Below are positions 1-10,369 of a DNA stretch of 64,000 nucleotides, one piece after another. Made by a program: the position numbers and the translations under genes. Under the pieces are notes generated by a model. It saw nothing but the letters and a program-made list of their open reading frames with translations. It did not search any database and had not been told where the DNA came from. How positions within the stretch are numbered: the first letter of the stretch is position 1; each line of letters starts with the position of its first letter. This stretch comes from Muscardinus avellanarius (lineage: Eukaryota; Chordata; Mammalia; Rodentia; Gliridae): positions 16,348,131 through 16,412,130 of the forward strand of contig OY726576.1 in the NCBI GenBank assembly GCA_963383645.1, in the 5' to 3' direction.

Positions 1-340
1 AAGAAAAAACATCAATAGTTATATTAGTGAAGGATCTGAGTGACTGGACTTCATGCAGTTCCCCGGTGGCAAAGACTAAACCACAGCCCAGCGCTCCCCC
101 AAAGCCCACAGACCTCGGCCTGCTCTGGCCTGCTGAGCACGAGAGGAGGCCAGGTATTTGCACCACGGTGTCCAAGGTCGCGGCCTCCTCCCCACCAGCC
201 ATCGCCTCCGTTTTCCTGTGTCAGAGGAACCTCCTGCTGCACACTGAGTGCCCGCAGAGGAGTGCCACGGCCCGCAGCCCTGTTCTACCCCCGCACACAC
301 ACACACACACATTGCATCCTCTTCTATCTCCTTAGCACTA
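1..340. other. Unassigned GC-rich segment
   Basis: This stretch is moderately GC-rich and ends in a short CA microsatellite (about 293-311) and a T-run. I see no convincing exon, no zinc-finger or KRAB codons, and no match to the duplicated blocks elsewhere in the window. Short open frames here have no recognisable domains. It could be an old LTR or unique intergenic DNA. Confidence 0.4.
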
Positions 341-842
341 TTTTTTTTTTTTTTTTTTTTTTTTTTTGCGGTTCTGGGGAGGGAACCCAAGGGCATTCTA
401 CCTCTGAGCTATACCCTCGACCTTATATTTTATTCTTTGTTTTTGAAACAGGGTCTCACCGAATTGCAGAGGGTCTCACTAAGTAGCTGAGGCTGGCTTT
501 GAAACTTTGATCTTCTGTCTCAGCCTCTCAAGTATTGGGATTACAAATGTGTGCCACCATGCCTTGTTTTCTTTCTTTCCTTCCTTTCTTCCTTCCTTTC
601 TTTGTTTTGTTTTGTTTTCTTTCTTCTTCTTCTTTTTTTTTGTGGTACTGGGGATGGAACCCAGGGCCATTCTACCTCCAACTATACCCCCAGCCCTATT
701 TTTTAATCCTTTATTTTTAAACAGGGTCTCACTAAGTTGTGGAGGGCCTCACTAAGTAGCTGAGGCTGGTCGCGAATCTGTGATCCTCCATCTCAGCCTC
801 CCAAGTACTGGGATTACAAGCCTGCACCACCACGCCTGGCTT
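341..842 (-). repeat. Two B1-ID composite SINEs (about 341-565 and 626-842)
   Basis: Each copy starts with a T-run and a tRNA-like half (GGTACTGGGGATGGAACCC type). It continues through GAAACAGGGTCTCACT and ends in the reverse complement of the 7SL-like head, GATTACAA...CCACCA. Both are therefore inserted on the minus strand. A pyrimidine-rich CTTT/CCTT tract separates them. Confidence 0.85.
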
Positions 843-1112
843 CCTTAGCACTATTTCAACGTGAAGGATCACACTGGGATGAGGATTCCTAATATGGGGT
901 CTGCAACCTAGTCCTGAAGAATAGGAAGAAATTGAGGGAAGGAGAACGTGCTTAGTATTTGCGATGAGGCATGTGGGGAGCAGGGACGAGGGAATTCTGA
1001 GCAAATGAAGAGGCCCAAAATGGGGCAAGGAGGACCACCTGGAGGAGTAACGTGGACCTACGTGTACAGTATGTCATAGGTGGGGTAAAGAAGACTACAA
1101 AAAAGTCTTAGA

Positions 1113-1325
1113 GAAGCCGGGCGTGGTGGTGCACACTTGTAATCCCAGCATTCGGGAGGCTGAGATCGGAGGATCACGGTTCGCAGCCAGCCTCAGCTAC
1201 TTAGTGAGGCCCTGTGCAACTCAGTGAGACCCTGTTTCAAAATAAAGAATCAAAAATCGGACTGGGGGTGTAGCTCAGAGGGAGAATGCCCCTGGGTTCC
1301 ATCTCTAGTACTGTAAAAAAAAATT
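1113..1325 (+). repeat. B1-ID composite SINE
   Basis: A full-length copy reading from GCCGGGCGTGGTGGTGCAC through the A-rich linker CAAAATAAAGAATCAAAAA to a tRNA-like half ending in CTAGTACTG and an A tail. The preceding 270 bases (843-1112) hold nothing I can recognise. Confidence 0.9.
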
Positions 1326-1339
1326 TTTTTTAGAGTTGT

Positions 1340-2420
1340 ACTGTGTAAAATAAGTAAAATATGCATAACACAAAATTTACTATTTTGCCAGTCTTACATG
1401 TACAGTCCAGGGTCATTAAGTGCATTCAAAATATTGTTCACCCACCTACAAGAATACAGCACTTCCATACGCCAACTCTGTAACCACTAAACAGTAACTT
1501 CCCATTGTCTCCTCCCGCCAGGCCCTGGCCATGGCCACTGCACTTTCCATCTCTGTATTTCGTCATTCCATGTAGCTAAGATAAGGGGAATCATATCATG
1601 CATGTTCTTCCGTGTCTGCCGTATTCCACTGAGCACAGTATCTTCAAGATTCATCTATAAGAAGCATACACTAAGAACTTCATTCCTTTTTGATGCTAAG
1701 TAGCATTCACTACATGTATATACTACTTTTTTTTTTTTTATTCATCCACCCATGGACACAGATTCTAGCTACTGTGAATAATTCTTCCATACACAGTGAC
1801 ATATTAATATTTGAGTTCATACTTTCTGATTCTTTTGAGCATATACCCAGAAGTGGAATTACTAGATCAAATGGTAATTCTACATTTAACTTTTTCAGAA
1901 AGCACCTACGTTTTGTATAGAAGCTGCACCATTTCACATTCCCAGAAGCAAGGCAGAAAAAGCCCAAGAGCCCCTAAGCAAAAAAGTTCAGGCTTCCTTT
2001 CATCAGATTTTATAAAATCATAATTCAACTTCTGCTTGTTACAGGTAGGAATGCAAAATGGTACATACACAAAACATCGTGTTATTTCCTCAAACTTTTA
2101 AAAATGATTATGGAATCCACCATCCCACTTCTGGGTGTGTATATGAAAGCAATAATTTGAACAAATATTTGTATCAAATTCTCCTTCTCGCAGCTTTACT
2201 CATAATGCCAATAAACAGAAGCAACTCAAGTGTCCATGAACAGATGAGTGAACAAAGATGGTATATGCATACAATGGGCTATTATTCAGCCTGAAAAATA
2301 AGTCCTGACAGGTGCCACAGCATGGAGGAACCCTGAGGGTATTACACTAAGTGAGATCAACCAGAAACATAAAAGTGCACAGCAAGAAACAACAAAGTAG
2401 TAATGAGTATTGAATCACCA
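1340..2420. repeat. Ancient L1 3' fragments in opposite orientations
   Basis: About 1340-1965 reads as the reverse complement of an old mammalian L1 3' region, recognisable by its AAATTTAC and GTGGAATTACT phrases. About 2045-2420 reads as the same kind of L1 sequence in the sense direction, with GTCCATGAACAGATGAGTGAA and ACAATGGGCTATTATTCAGCC. Open frames here are chance readings of decayed L1. The inverted arrangement may be a twin-primed insertion or two separate events. Confidence 0.65.
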
Positions 2421-2424
2421 AAAA

Positions 2425-2515
2425 TGTATGTGTGCACGTGCATGCACTGTTGGGGACTGAACCCAGAACTTTATGCACGCTAAGGAGAGTGTTCTACTGT
2501 CCTTGGCCCAGTAAA
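2425..2515 (-). repeat. ID-like tRNA-derived SINE
   Basis: Holds a stand-alone, antisense tRNA-derived half: GGGGACTGAACCCAGAACTTTATGCACGC...TTCTACTGTCCTTGGCCCAG. It lacks the 7SL-like part, so it is an ID-type element rather than a composite. Confidence 0.6.
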
Positions 2516-2542
2516 AAGCATTTTTTAAAGAGTTACCTTCTC

Positions 2543-2970
2543 AGCCAGGCGTGGTGGTACACACTTGTAATCCTAGTACTTGGGAGGCTGAGATAGGAGG
2601 ACCGCAGATTTGCAATCAGCCTCAGCACTTAGTGAGACCCTGTTTCAACTTAGTGAGACCCTGTTTCAAAATAAAGAATAGCTGGGCGTGGCGGTGCACA
2701 CTTGTCATCCCTGCGCTTGGGACGTGAAGACAGGAGGATCGCGCTGGTTCGAGGCCAGCCGCGCTGGCTTAAGAAACCCTGTTTCCAAATAAAAATGTAA
2801 AATAAGTCTGGGAGTGTTGCCTGGAGATAGAAGGGTTTCCAGGAACCCCAGTACCACCAAAATAAAATAAATAAAATAAAATAAAAGAAAGAAAGAATAA
2901 AAATTAGGACTGGAGATTTAGCTCAGAGGCAGAATGCCCCTGGGTTCCATCCCCAGTGCCAAAAAAAAAA
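2543..2970 (+). repeat. SINE split by a second SINE
   Basis: The outer composite SINE begins near 2543 and stops in its A-rich linker (AAATAAAGAAT). A second SINE of the CTGGCTTAAG/TTTCCAGGAACC subtype occupies about 2675-2900. The tRNA-like half of the outer element (GGACTGGAGATTTAGCTCAG) resumes near 2906, after a repeated AAAGAAT. Both elements are on the plus strand. Confidence 0.8.
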
Positions 2971-3869
2971 GTTATCTTCTGTGACATGCTGTTAGCACTG
3001 AGCCTCCAGCGTTCCTCTGCTACTAACAATGAAAGGCAATACTTACTGAGCACTTACTATATACTAGAGACTGTTCCAGGCACCGTGTGAGTCTTACCTC
3101 ATCTGTCCTTACAACAGCCCAGTCAAGAAGCTGTGTTACCACTTCACAGATGAGAACACTGAGGTACAGTGAGATCAGTCTCTCGCCCCAGGTGACAAAC
3201 CTGTAAAGTGACAAGCTGCAGAAATCTGGCTGTGGAGACGAGGCTCTTAAAGATGAATCAAGATTGGTCATGAGGCGCTTCAGTGGTGAATCTGGGCAAC
3301 AAGTCTGGAGAGGTCTACCTACTTCTGGGCTTTTGCCATTTCTCAATTTAAAACTTTAAAATCTTGTGGATTTGGTGGTCAATGCCCATCTTCTGGACCT
3401 TTGAAAAACTTGCAGAATGAGTCCCAGCTTGACCTCCTTCTGCAAGGCCCAAACTCAGGGACGATCAGACAAATTGGTACCCAAGATCGTGCCACCGTGG
3501 CCACCTCACGCCCAATCAAAATCATGCTTGTCGGATAAGCCAGCCTGCCCCCCCCCCCGCGCCCCGTAAAGGCAGGATGGGTGGGCCTGAACACCACTAG
3601 CTCCCAATCAAGCAAAATCCCCGGACACCTGGCCCTAGGAACAGTCCCCATCCATCACCTCGGTGATCTCAGACCCCTAAAGGCCTACCTATTCACGCCC
3701 CCAAACCTGGAGACTAATGGCATGAGCGAACCCCCCTCCAAACTGGAATTTCAACAAAGACCAAAAGTCTCTCCACCCACAGGAACCCTAGCGCAGAGGG
3801 CCGAGCCCTGCACTCACCTACCACGGGCTCATAGCAGCTCGGGTTCAAGTTACCTTCCCAGGGATGCGC

Positions 3870-4420
3870 GCTCACATCCACCGAGACCTCGGGAGAGCAC
3901 TGTGGAGTCACACAACGCAGCCATCGGCTCCTGCGCCACCCACGCTGCCCGGCTCGTCCCCCACACCAGCCCTTCAGGGCTTTCCTCCACACGCAGAAAA
4001 GGGCAGAGCTGGGCGAGGGTCTCACAGGGCCTCACTCACCAGCGCCGTGGAAGAACGAAGAACGAAGGGTCGCTTCAGCCCCTTAGCGCGGGTTCTCCCC
4101 CAGAAGGCCGCCCGGACTACAACTCCCAGAATCCTCTGCGCAGGCGAGCTTCTCCTCCCAGTTTCTTCAGCGCAGTGGTCCTCTCCTCCCAGGATGCTCC
4201 ACGGCTAACGTTGGCTTTCTGATGGGTCCATCTCTCCAGCTGGAGGATGTCGCCCTCTTTTACTTAAAGTCACCCTTATCGGTCATGTAGCGCCTCGCTG
4301 GTCAACCTCCCGCCCTATGGGACCTGCTCCATGCTTCTGCCTAGCCGACTACACTTCCCAGTGACCCTTGCAGCGACTTCCGCATCCAGAGCCAGCCTAG
4401 GCAAAAGGAAGTTACCTGCA
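3870..4420 (-). promoter_or_regulatory. CpG-rich promoter and first exon of an off-window ZNF133-like gene
   Basis: CpG-dense DNA with two M4-type elements (ACTAYRNNNCCCR, the ZNF143/THAP11 class): ACTACAACTCCCAGAATCC at 4116-4134 and ACTACACTTCCCAG from 4348. On the minus strand a donor reads GGCGCTG|GTGAGTGAGG, with the last exon base at 4040. The same donor context is found in the other three promoter copies. The transcription start is inferred to lie between the donor and about 4.25 kb. Open frames across this region (for example 3581-4222) look like chance readings of GC-rich DNA. Confidence 0.65.
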
Positions 4421-4589
4421 AAAGGATTCTACTGCTTGGGGACAGTGACTGGCCACATTTCTGCACTGACGCTGTGGCTGGGGCCTCTGATCTCCCCATC
4501 TCAGGCCGTGGCGTTGGAAATCTGCACCCATATTCCAAGAGCTCCAGACTAAGCAGGCCTAGTCTCCCCCAACTCTTAGACATCTGTGG

Positions 4590-4775
4590 GGGGAGAGTAC
4601 TGGGGATTGAATCCAGGATCCTCACTCCAGCCTCCCCCCCACCTTTTTAAAAGGAAAAAAACAATAGGGTTTCTCTCAGTTGCTGAGGTTGGTCTGGAAC
4701 CCGCCATCCTCCTGTCTCAGCCTCCCATGCACTGGGATTTCAGGTGTGCAGCACCGCACCTGTCCTCATATACCT
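4590..4775 (-). repeat. Old composite SINE in block a
   Basis: A diverged antisense composite SINE: GTACTGGGGATTGAATCC...CACTGGGATTTCAGGTGTGCAGCACCGC. The same element is present in block b (about 22050-22455), so it predates the duplication. Here its A-rich linker is uninterrupted, whereas in block b it carries a younger SINE. Confidence 0.8.
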
Positions 4776-5229
4776 TTTAAGCCACGGAGACAGGATTTGG
4801 AACCCACACCCTCAAACCACATACCTTGCTGTGGCTGCCCTGGGACCTTTTTGGTCTTACTGGAACAGGCCAAGATAAAACAAACTCTTTGAGCACCTTG
4901 TAGACAGAAATCTCACTCTGACGCCAGAGCTTGGAACAATTTTCTCTGGATCTTGTTTGAGAGCTTCATTGGGAAGAGGGTTGTATCCAATTAGGAAGCA
5001 AAGAGGAAGCCTCTTTGCCTCTTTCTTCATTGGAGATGTTGGGTAGCTAGCTAGCCATCAGCGGAGGGGATTGCCTGAAGTAACACTGGGTCACCCAGGT
5101 GCCACGTGCAAAGTGCAGTCAGTCACCCCAAATGTAATATGTATAAAAAGGTGTCCAGATAGGCCCCTTTAAAACACTATAAGGCCTCACACCCAGAGAA
5201 AAGTTTCTACAACCTCAACTGGTTAAACA

Positions 5230-5935
5230 CTTGAAAAGTGTGGTGGTGAATGCCTGTGATCCCAGTACTTAAGAGGATCACAGGATTAGGCCAGCCTCAG
5301 CAACTAAGTGAGGCCCTATTTCAGAATAAAATAGGACTAGGGGTGTAACTCAATCCTCAATACCACAAAATAAGTAAATCACAACAGCCTTTTTTGCAGA
5401 CATGGAAAGCCAATATTCAAATTCACACGGAACTGCAAGGAGTCCCAAATACCCCAAATAATCTTGAAAAAGAACAAAGTTTGAGGACTCAAACTATTTC
5501 AAAACTTACCATAAAGCAATTGTAATTCAAACAATGTGATCCTGGCATAAGGATAAATATATTGATCAATGTAATAAAGTAGAAAATTAAAAAATAAACA
5601 TGCAGCAGGGCACAGTGGCGCACGCTTGCAATCCCAGTACATGGGAGGCTGAGACAGGAGGATCACAGGTTCATGGTCAGCCTCAGCTACTTAATGAGGC
5701 TCTCCGCAACATAGTGAGTGTGCACAGGGAGAAGAGTACTGAAGGTGTTTCTTGTCGAGTCAGCTTGGGCAGTTTTTGTACTTCTATTTATCCATTTCAT
5801 CTTATTTATGTTATTGACAAATAATTGTTCATAATATTTTTCAAAATTTTTTTTCAGCTCTGAGGATTGAACCTAAGACCTCATACATGCTTAACAAGCT
5901 CTCTACTACTGAGCTACATCCCTAGCCCCATAATC
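5230..5935. repeat. SINE fragments around an L1 ORF2 fragment
   Basis: A plus-strand short SINE lies at about 5230-5375. A sense L1 ORF2-like fragment at about 5400-5595 carries phrases such as GGAACTGCAAGGAGTCCCAAATA. It is followed by a truncated SINE (5600-5720) and an antisense ID element (about 5840-5935, GGATTGAACCTAAGACCTCATACATGC). The L1 fragment is shared with blocks b and C. Confidence 0.7.
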
Positions 5936-6107
5936 ATTTTTATTTCAGTAAATTGATGGTAAGATCTATTAGTAACAGGAGATATCTCTCTTTCCCTTGG
6001 CCAGACTAGCTAATAAATTTTGTTGATCTATTTTGCATTTTAGTAAATTCCACTCCTATCTTCATTATCTCCTTGTGCTTGCTTAAGGTTGAGTAGTTCT
6101 CTCTTTC

Positions 6108-6885
6108 TTTTTTTTTTTGCAGTGCTGAGGATGGAACCCAGGGGCATTCTACCTCCAAGCTACACCCCCAGCCCCCCTTTTTTTCTTTTTTTGGTAGTAC
6201 TGAGGGTGGAACCCAGAGGCTTTCTACCCCCGGGCTATACTCCACACTTATTTTATATTTTTTATTTGAAAACAGGGTCTCACTAAGTTGCTGAGAGCCT
6301 AAGTAGCTGAGGCTGGCTCCAAACCTATGCAGTATTCCTGTCTCAGCCTCCCAAGCAAGGGGATTACAAGCGTACACCACCATGCCCGGCCCCATTTTTT
6401 ATTCTTTATTTTGAAACAGGGTCTTGCTGCTTTGTAAAGGACCTAAGTAGCTGAGGCTGCCTGTGAACCCTAATCCTCCTGTCTCAGCCTCCTGAATGCT
6501 GGGATTACAAGTGTGTGCCACCATGCCCAGATCTCTATTTTCTAGATGTCAAAGGTTCTGGTATTGACCTCAAGAGCTTATTTACGTTTTTATCTATTGT
6601 TGGTCCTGGAGGTTGAACCCAGAGGTATTCTATTTCCAAGCCCGATTCCAGCCCTCTTTTATTTTTACATTTTGTTTTTGTGGAGATTGAACCCAGGGGC
6701 ATTCTACCTCTGAGCTATATCCCCAGTCCTAGATTTTATTCTTTATTTTGAAACAGGGTCTCACTGAGTTGCTGAGTTGCAGAGGGCCTCACTAAGTAGC
6801 CAAGGCTGGCCGCAAACCATGATCCTCCTGTCTCAGCCTCCCGAATGTTAGGATTACAAGCGTGACCACCACGCCCACCTTGTCC
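6108..6885 (-). repeat. Nested and single SINEs
   Basis: An outer antisense SINE starts at about 6108 and is interrupted in its linker by a second antisense SINE of the GGTAGTACTGAGGGTGGAACCC subtype (about 6184-6389). The outer head resumes at about 6390-6533. A further antisense SINE lies at about 6655-6885. Confidence 0.8.
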
Positions 6886-6899
6886 TATAGTTAATAAAG

Positions 6900-7575
6900 T
6901 ACCCACGAGGTGGTATAAATGGGAGTGACTGGATATTATCCATGTTCTTTGTGGCCTCATTTAGTGTGCCCAAGATTGAAGAATTTCTTGGTTATAGCTC
7001 AAAGACCAGCCATGAGAATGCAGGGCTGAGGACAAAGTATTAAGAGGTGCCCAGATGGGAGGGCCAGGGAGCAAGCCTGAGCGAAGCTGTAAGCCAGTTG
7101 GGAGATGGTTCTGAAAAGGTAATGACACTGATACTTAAGAGCTAGGGGAAACCAAGAAAGAGAACTGTCACAGAAGCCGAGAAAAGAGAGTATCTGCAAA
7201 TGAAACTGGTTGGGAGGAGGCCTACTTCCTGGGAGATTCCCTCTTCTCACCTGAACTCTCTCTCTACAGTTCCTAGACACTATGCCCACAAATGAACCAG
7301 GCCTCCAATCTATGAGCGACTCTATTCTTATGTTTTCCAAGGGACAAAATTCTTGCTTAACAGTGGACTAAGATTTCAAGATCTCTGTATCATTTATTTC
7401 TCATAAAAGTGCAAATGAGGCACATGCCAAAGTTCCAGATTTGTAATGGAGCAAAATTATTTAGAATAAAAGGCCACGAAACATGGAGAACTTCTGAGGA
7501 GAAAGTAAGTCGATGTCCTTTGACCGCTGACGGAATGCACTTTTCTATCACATTTCATGGAAATGTAAAGACTAA
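6900..7575 (-). other. ZNF133: 3' flank and probable 3' UTR of ZNF133 copy A
   Basis: Downstream of the copy A stop codon. A minus-strand AATAAA is present at 7393-7398 (TTTATT on the plus strand), which would give a 3' UTR of about 200 bases. The rest (6900-7370) shows no recognisable repeat or gene. Confidence 0.45.
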
Positions 7576-9350
7576 CTACTGGTCCTCTCCTCCACCCTCA
7601 CTTTCAAAGCGAATACAAGGCGCCCGAAGACTGCCCCAGACAGGCCTCTGAGTGGAGCTGGAGTGGCGGCTTGCGGTGGGCGCGCTGCAACCTCCTAGGT
7701 CTGCTGAGGGAGCCTTCTGGCCCCAGCCCTGCCCACAGCTCCTGCACACACGAGGCTCCTCCCCCCGCTGTGGCACCTGATGCAAGGCCAGGTGTGACCC
7801 GTGGATAAAGCCTCGGCCACACTCTCTGCACACGCATGGCCTCTCTTCCAAGTGCACCCGCTTGTGTGTGAGTGAGGCTGACTGGCTGCTGAAGCCCAGG
7901 CGGCACTGCCGGCACGTGTACGGCTTCTCCCGGGAGTGCTTCCTCCGGTGCCTGATGAGCCCTGCCTGGTGGCTGAAGCCTCGGCCACACTCCTGGCACA
8001 CATATGGCTTTTCCCCTGAGTGTGTCCGCTGGTGTGCAATGAGGTTGGACTTCTGTCTGAAGCCACGGCCACACTCTTCGCACACCATGGGCTTCTCCCC
8101 TGAGTGTGTCCTCTGGTGGCGGATGAGGTTTGACTGCTGACTGAAGCCTCGGCCACAGTCCTGGCATATGATTGGCTTTTTCCCTGAGTGAATGTTCTGG
8201 TGACGGTTGAGGTGTGACTTCAGACTGAAGCCTCGCCCACACACCGCACAAACGTATGGCTTCTCCCCAGTGTGCGTCCGCCGGTGAGAGATGAGGGTCG
8301 AGTTCTGGCTGAAGCTGTGCCCGCAGACGCCACACACGTACGGCTTCTCCTTGGAGTGTGTCCTCTGGTGGTTGACAAGTGTTGTCCGCTGCCGGAAGCA
8401 GCGGCCACACTCCTGGCAGGCGTATGGCTTCTCCCCTGAATGTGTCCGCTGGTGGGAAATGAGGTTTGACCTGTCGCTGAAGCCCAGGCCACAGTCGCCG
8501 CACACGACAGCCTTCTCATCTAGGTGCGTCCTCTGGTGTCTGACGACAGCCGACTTCTGGCTGAAGCCTTTGCCACATTCTCGGCACACGTATGGCTTCT
8601 CACCCGAGTGTGTCCTCTGGTGGATGATGAGGTTGGACTTCTGGCTGAAGCCTCGTCCACACTCACAGCACACGTAGGGCTTCTCGCCCGAGTGCGTCCT
8701 CTGGTGGATGATGAGGGTGGATTTCCGGTTAAAGCCTCGCCCGCACTCGCTGCAGACGATGGGCTTCTCCCCCGAGTGCGCCTTCTGGTGCCTGGCCAGG
8801 CTCTTCTTCAGGCTGAAGCCCTTCTCACACACGCCGCACACGTACGGCTTCTCCCCCGAGTGTGTCCTCTGGTGACTGAGCAGGTTGGTCATCTTGCTGA
8901 AGCCCAGTCCGCACTCGCCACAGTTGACTGCGCCAAACCCTAAGACATCTATGCTCGTCAGCAACCTACTGGCGTCCTCAGGGGCCCCCGCCGGAGCCGG
9001 GCTGGCCTCCATCCCCACTGCTCTGATGCCATGCCGGGAGCTGACCGGTAACCTTTGGGGTGGCTTGGGGAATGCTCCCAAACTCCTTTTCTTTGTCCTA
9101 CCCAACCAAGGCTCGCAGCCTTCCCTCTCCTGACCTCCTGCTCTGCCGCTCCAGCATCTTCCTTCTGGGGCTTGCGGCTGCTGCTTCTGGTCCCCCGGAC
9201 GAGGGTCCCCAGGCTCAGCAGGACTTTCTGCACATAAGCACGTGACAATCCAGGGGTGATGATCACACAGCACGCGTTGCCCCGGGGATTTCTGGCTGGA
9301 GCCATCTGGAGGGCAGAGAGCACCGGGGCGCACTTCTGGCCTTAGTCCTG
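7576..9350 (-). CDS. ZNF133: ZNF133 (copy A), zinc-finger exon
   Basis: Last coding exon of a KRAB C2H2 zinc-finger transcription repressor. With the two KRAB exons upstream it gives an in-frame protein of about 663 residues, close to the roughly 650 of human ZNF133. After the splice site comes a linker that matches ZNF133 ([40 protein letters not shown]). Thirteen complete C-X2-C-X12-H-X3-H fingers follow, joined mostly by [13 protein letters not shown] linkers, from [25 protein letters not shown] finger 1 onward. Finger 14 lacks the last histidine (HQVPQ) and finger 15 breaks down. The last 40 or so residues look out of frame: another frame on the same strand, ending at 7604, reads QSSGALYSL, resembling the ZNF133 terminus. 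The acceptor is CTGTCTGCAGCAG, so the exon may start at 9350 or 9347. It likely binds DNA in the nucleus and recruits TRIM28. Confidence 0.9.
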
Positions 9351-9797
9351 CTGCAGACAGAAAAGTCTGAGTCAAAATGGAGCCTCATCGGATGGTGAGA
9401 ATGGACTCTATTCTTCAAAATCCTTGCAACTAAATGCTCCTGACCAAAACTTAATTTATACGGCCGACTTCCCAGCCCATCAGTACAGCTTACATCTTCT
9501 GTTGTAGTCCAGAAAACCCACTACAGATGAGGGCAGTTAAAGCATCACAGTCAATTGTGAGTGTATACATAGGGCCAACATGCAAGGGCCCATGAGTCTC
9601 ACTACTGTTACCTCTAACTCACAGCCACACACATAGAAACCTTGTGCTTTTTGGCTGTTTCTTTTATACTGAGCGCTTCCTAACCATGTGGAACTGTCTA
9701 TCCCTCTTCCTTATAATGACAGGAGATATGGAGGGCACAGTCATTCACACTGAGTAGAGGACCCTGGTGTAGAAGGCTGTGGGAGAGAGTGGCTAAA
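9351..9797 (-). other. Intron of ZNF133 copy A, upstream of the finger exon
   Basis: Begins on the minus strand with a good polypyrimidine tract and acceptor (CTTTTCTGTCTGCAG). Otherwise I see no repeat, exon or RNA gene in these 450 bases. Confidence 0.5.
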
Positions 9798-10240
9798 AGC
9801 CTGGCGCTGGGGCACACAACTGTAATCCCAGTACTTGGGACACCAAGACACTAAGACAGGAGGATTGCAAATTCAACACTGGCCTAAGCAAAACAGCAAG
9901 ACCAGCAACAACATAGTGAGAAACTGTTTTGAAATTAAAAATAAAATAGGGTGCTGGGCGTGGTGGCACACGCTAGTAATCCCAGCATTTGGGAGGCTAA
10001 GACCGGAGGATCATGGTTCGCAGACAGCCTCAGCTACTTAGTGAGGCCCGCTGCAACTCAGTGAGACCCGGTTTCAAAATAAAGAATAAAAAATAGGGCA
10101 GGGGGTGTAGCTCGGAGGTAGAATGCCCCTGGGCTCCATCCCCAGACCCGCTAAAATAAAATAGAGTAAAATAAAATAAAATAGAGTTATAGAGGAGCAC
10201 AGAGGTAGGATGTCCCCGGGTTCAATCCCCAGTACCACAA
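9798..10240 (+). repeat. SINE split by a second SINE
   Basis: The outer element's 7SL-like half is at about 9798-9950 and its tRNA-like half at about 10183-10240 (GGTTCAATCCCCAGTACCAC). A full younger SINE (about 9953-10150, ending CCCCAGACCCGC) sits in the A-rich linker between them. Confidence 0.8.
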
Positions 10241-10369
10241 AACAAAAGAAACAAACAAAAAAAAGCCCAGTGCAGTAGTGCAAACACTGTGAAATGGCAG
10301 TCAGACTAACTTAGGTTAACTAACACAGAACCCGTGTGTGGCAAGAACACCTGATGTTTATTCTCTTAA

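Larger units (their letters stand above)
2975..5595 (-). repeat. Duplicated ZNF133-type promoter block a
   Basis: This segment is collinear with 20612-23410 (same orientation) and with about 50160-52700 (opposite orientation). Landmarks shared in order are a motif near CATGCTGTTAGCACTGAGCC, a GGTGACAAACCTGTAAAGTGACA stretch, a CpG-rich promoter, a TAGCTAGCTAG stretch, GCCACGTGCAAAGTGCAG, and an L1 ORF2 fragment at 5400-5595. It is a segmental duplication carrying the promoter of a minus-strand ZNF133-like gene. The body of that gene would lie to the left of this window, because no KRAB or finger exon lies between 1 and 2975. Confidence 0.8.

Noticed and set aside
3581..4222. A 213-codon plus-strand frame in block a
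   Set aside because: It covers the CpG promoter and is antisense to the inferred transcript. Paralogous blocks do not keep the frame open, and the composition is typical of GC-rich noncoding DNA.
7695..8943. Overlapping frames on both strands across the copy A finger exon
   Set aside because: Shadow frames caused by the periodic 84-bp zinc-finger repeat; the minus-strand 7576-9375 frame is the real one. The same applies to shadow frames at 35382-37006 over copy B.
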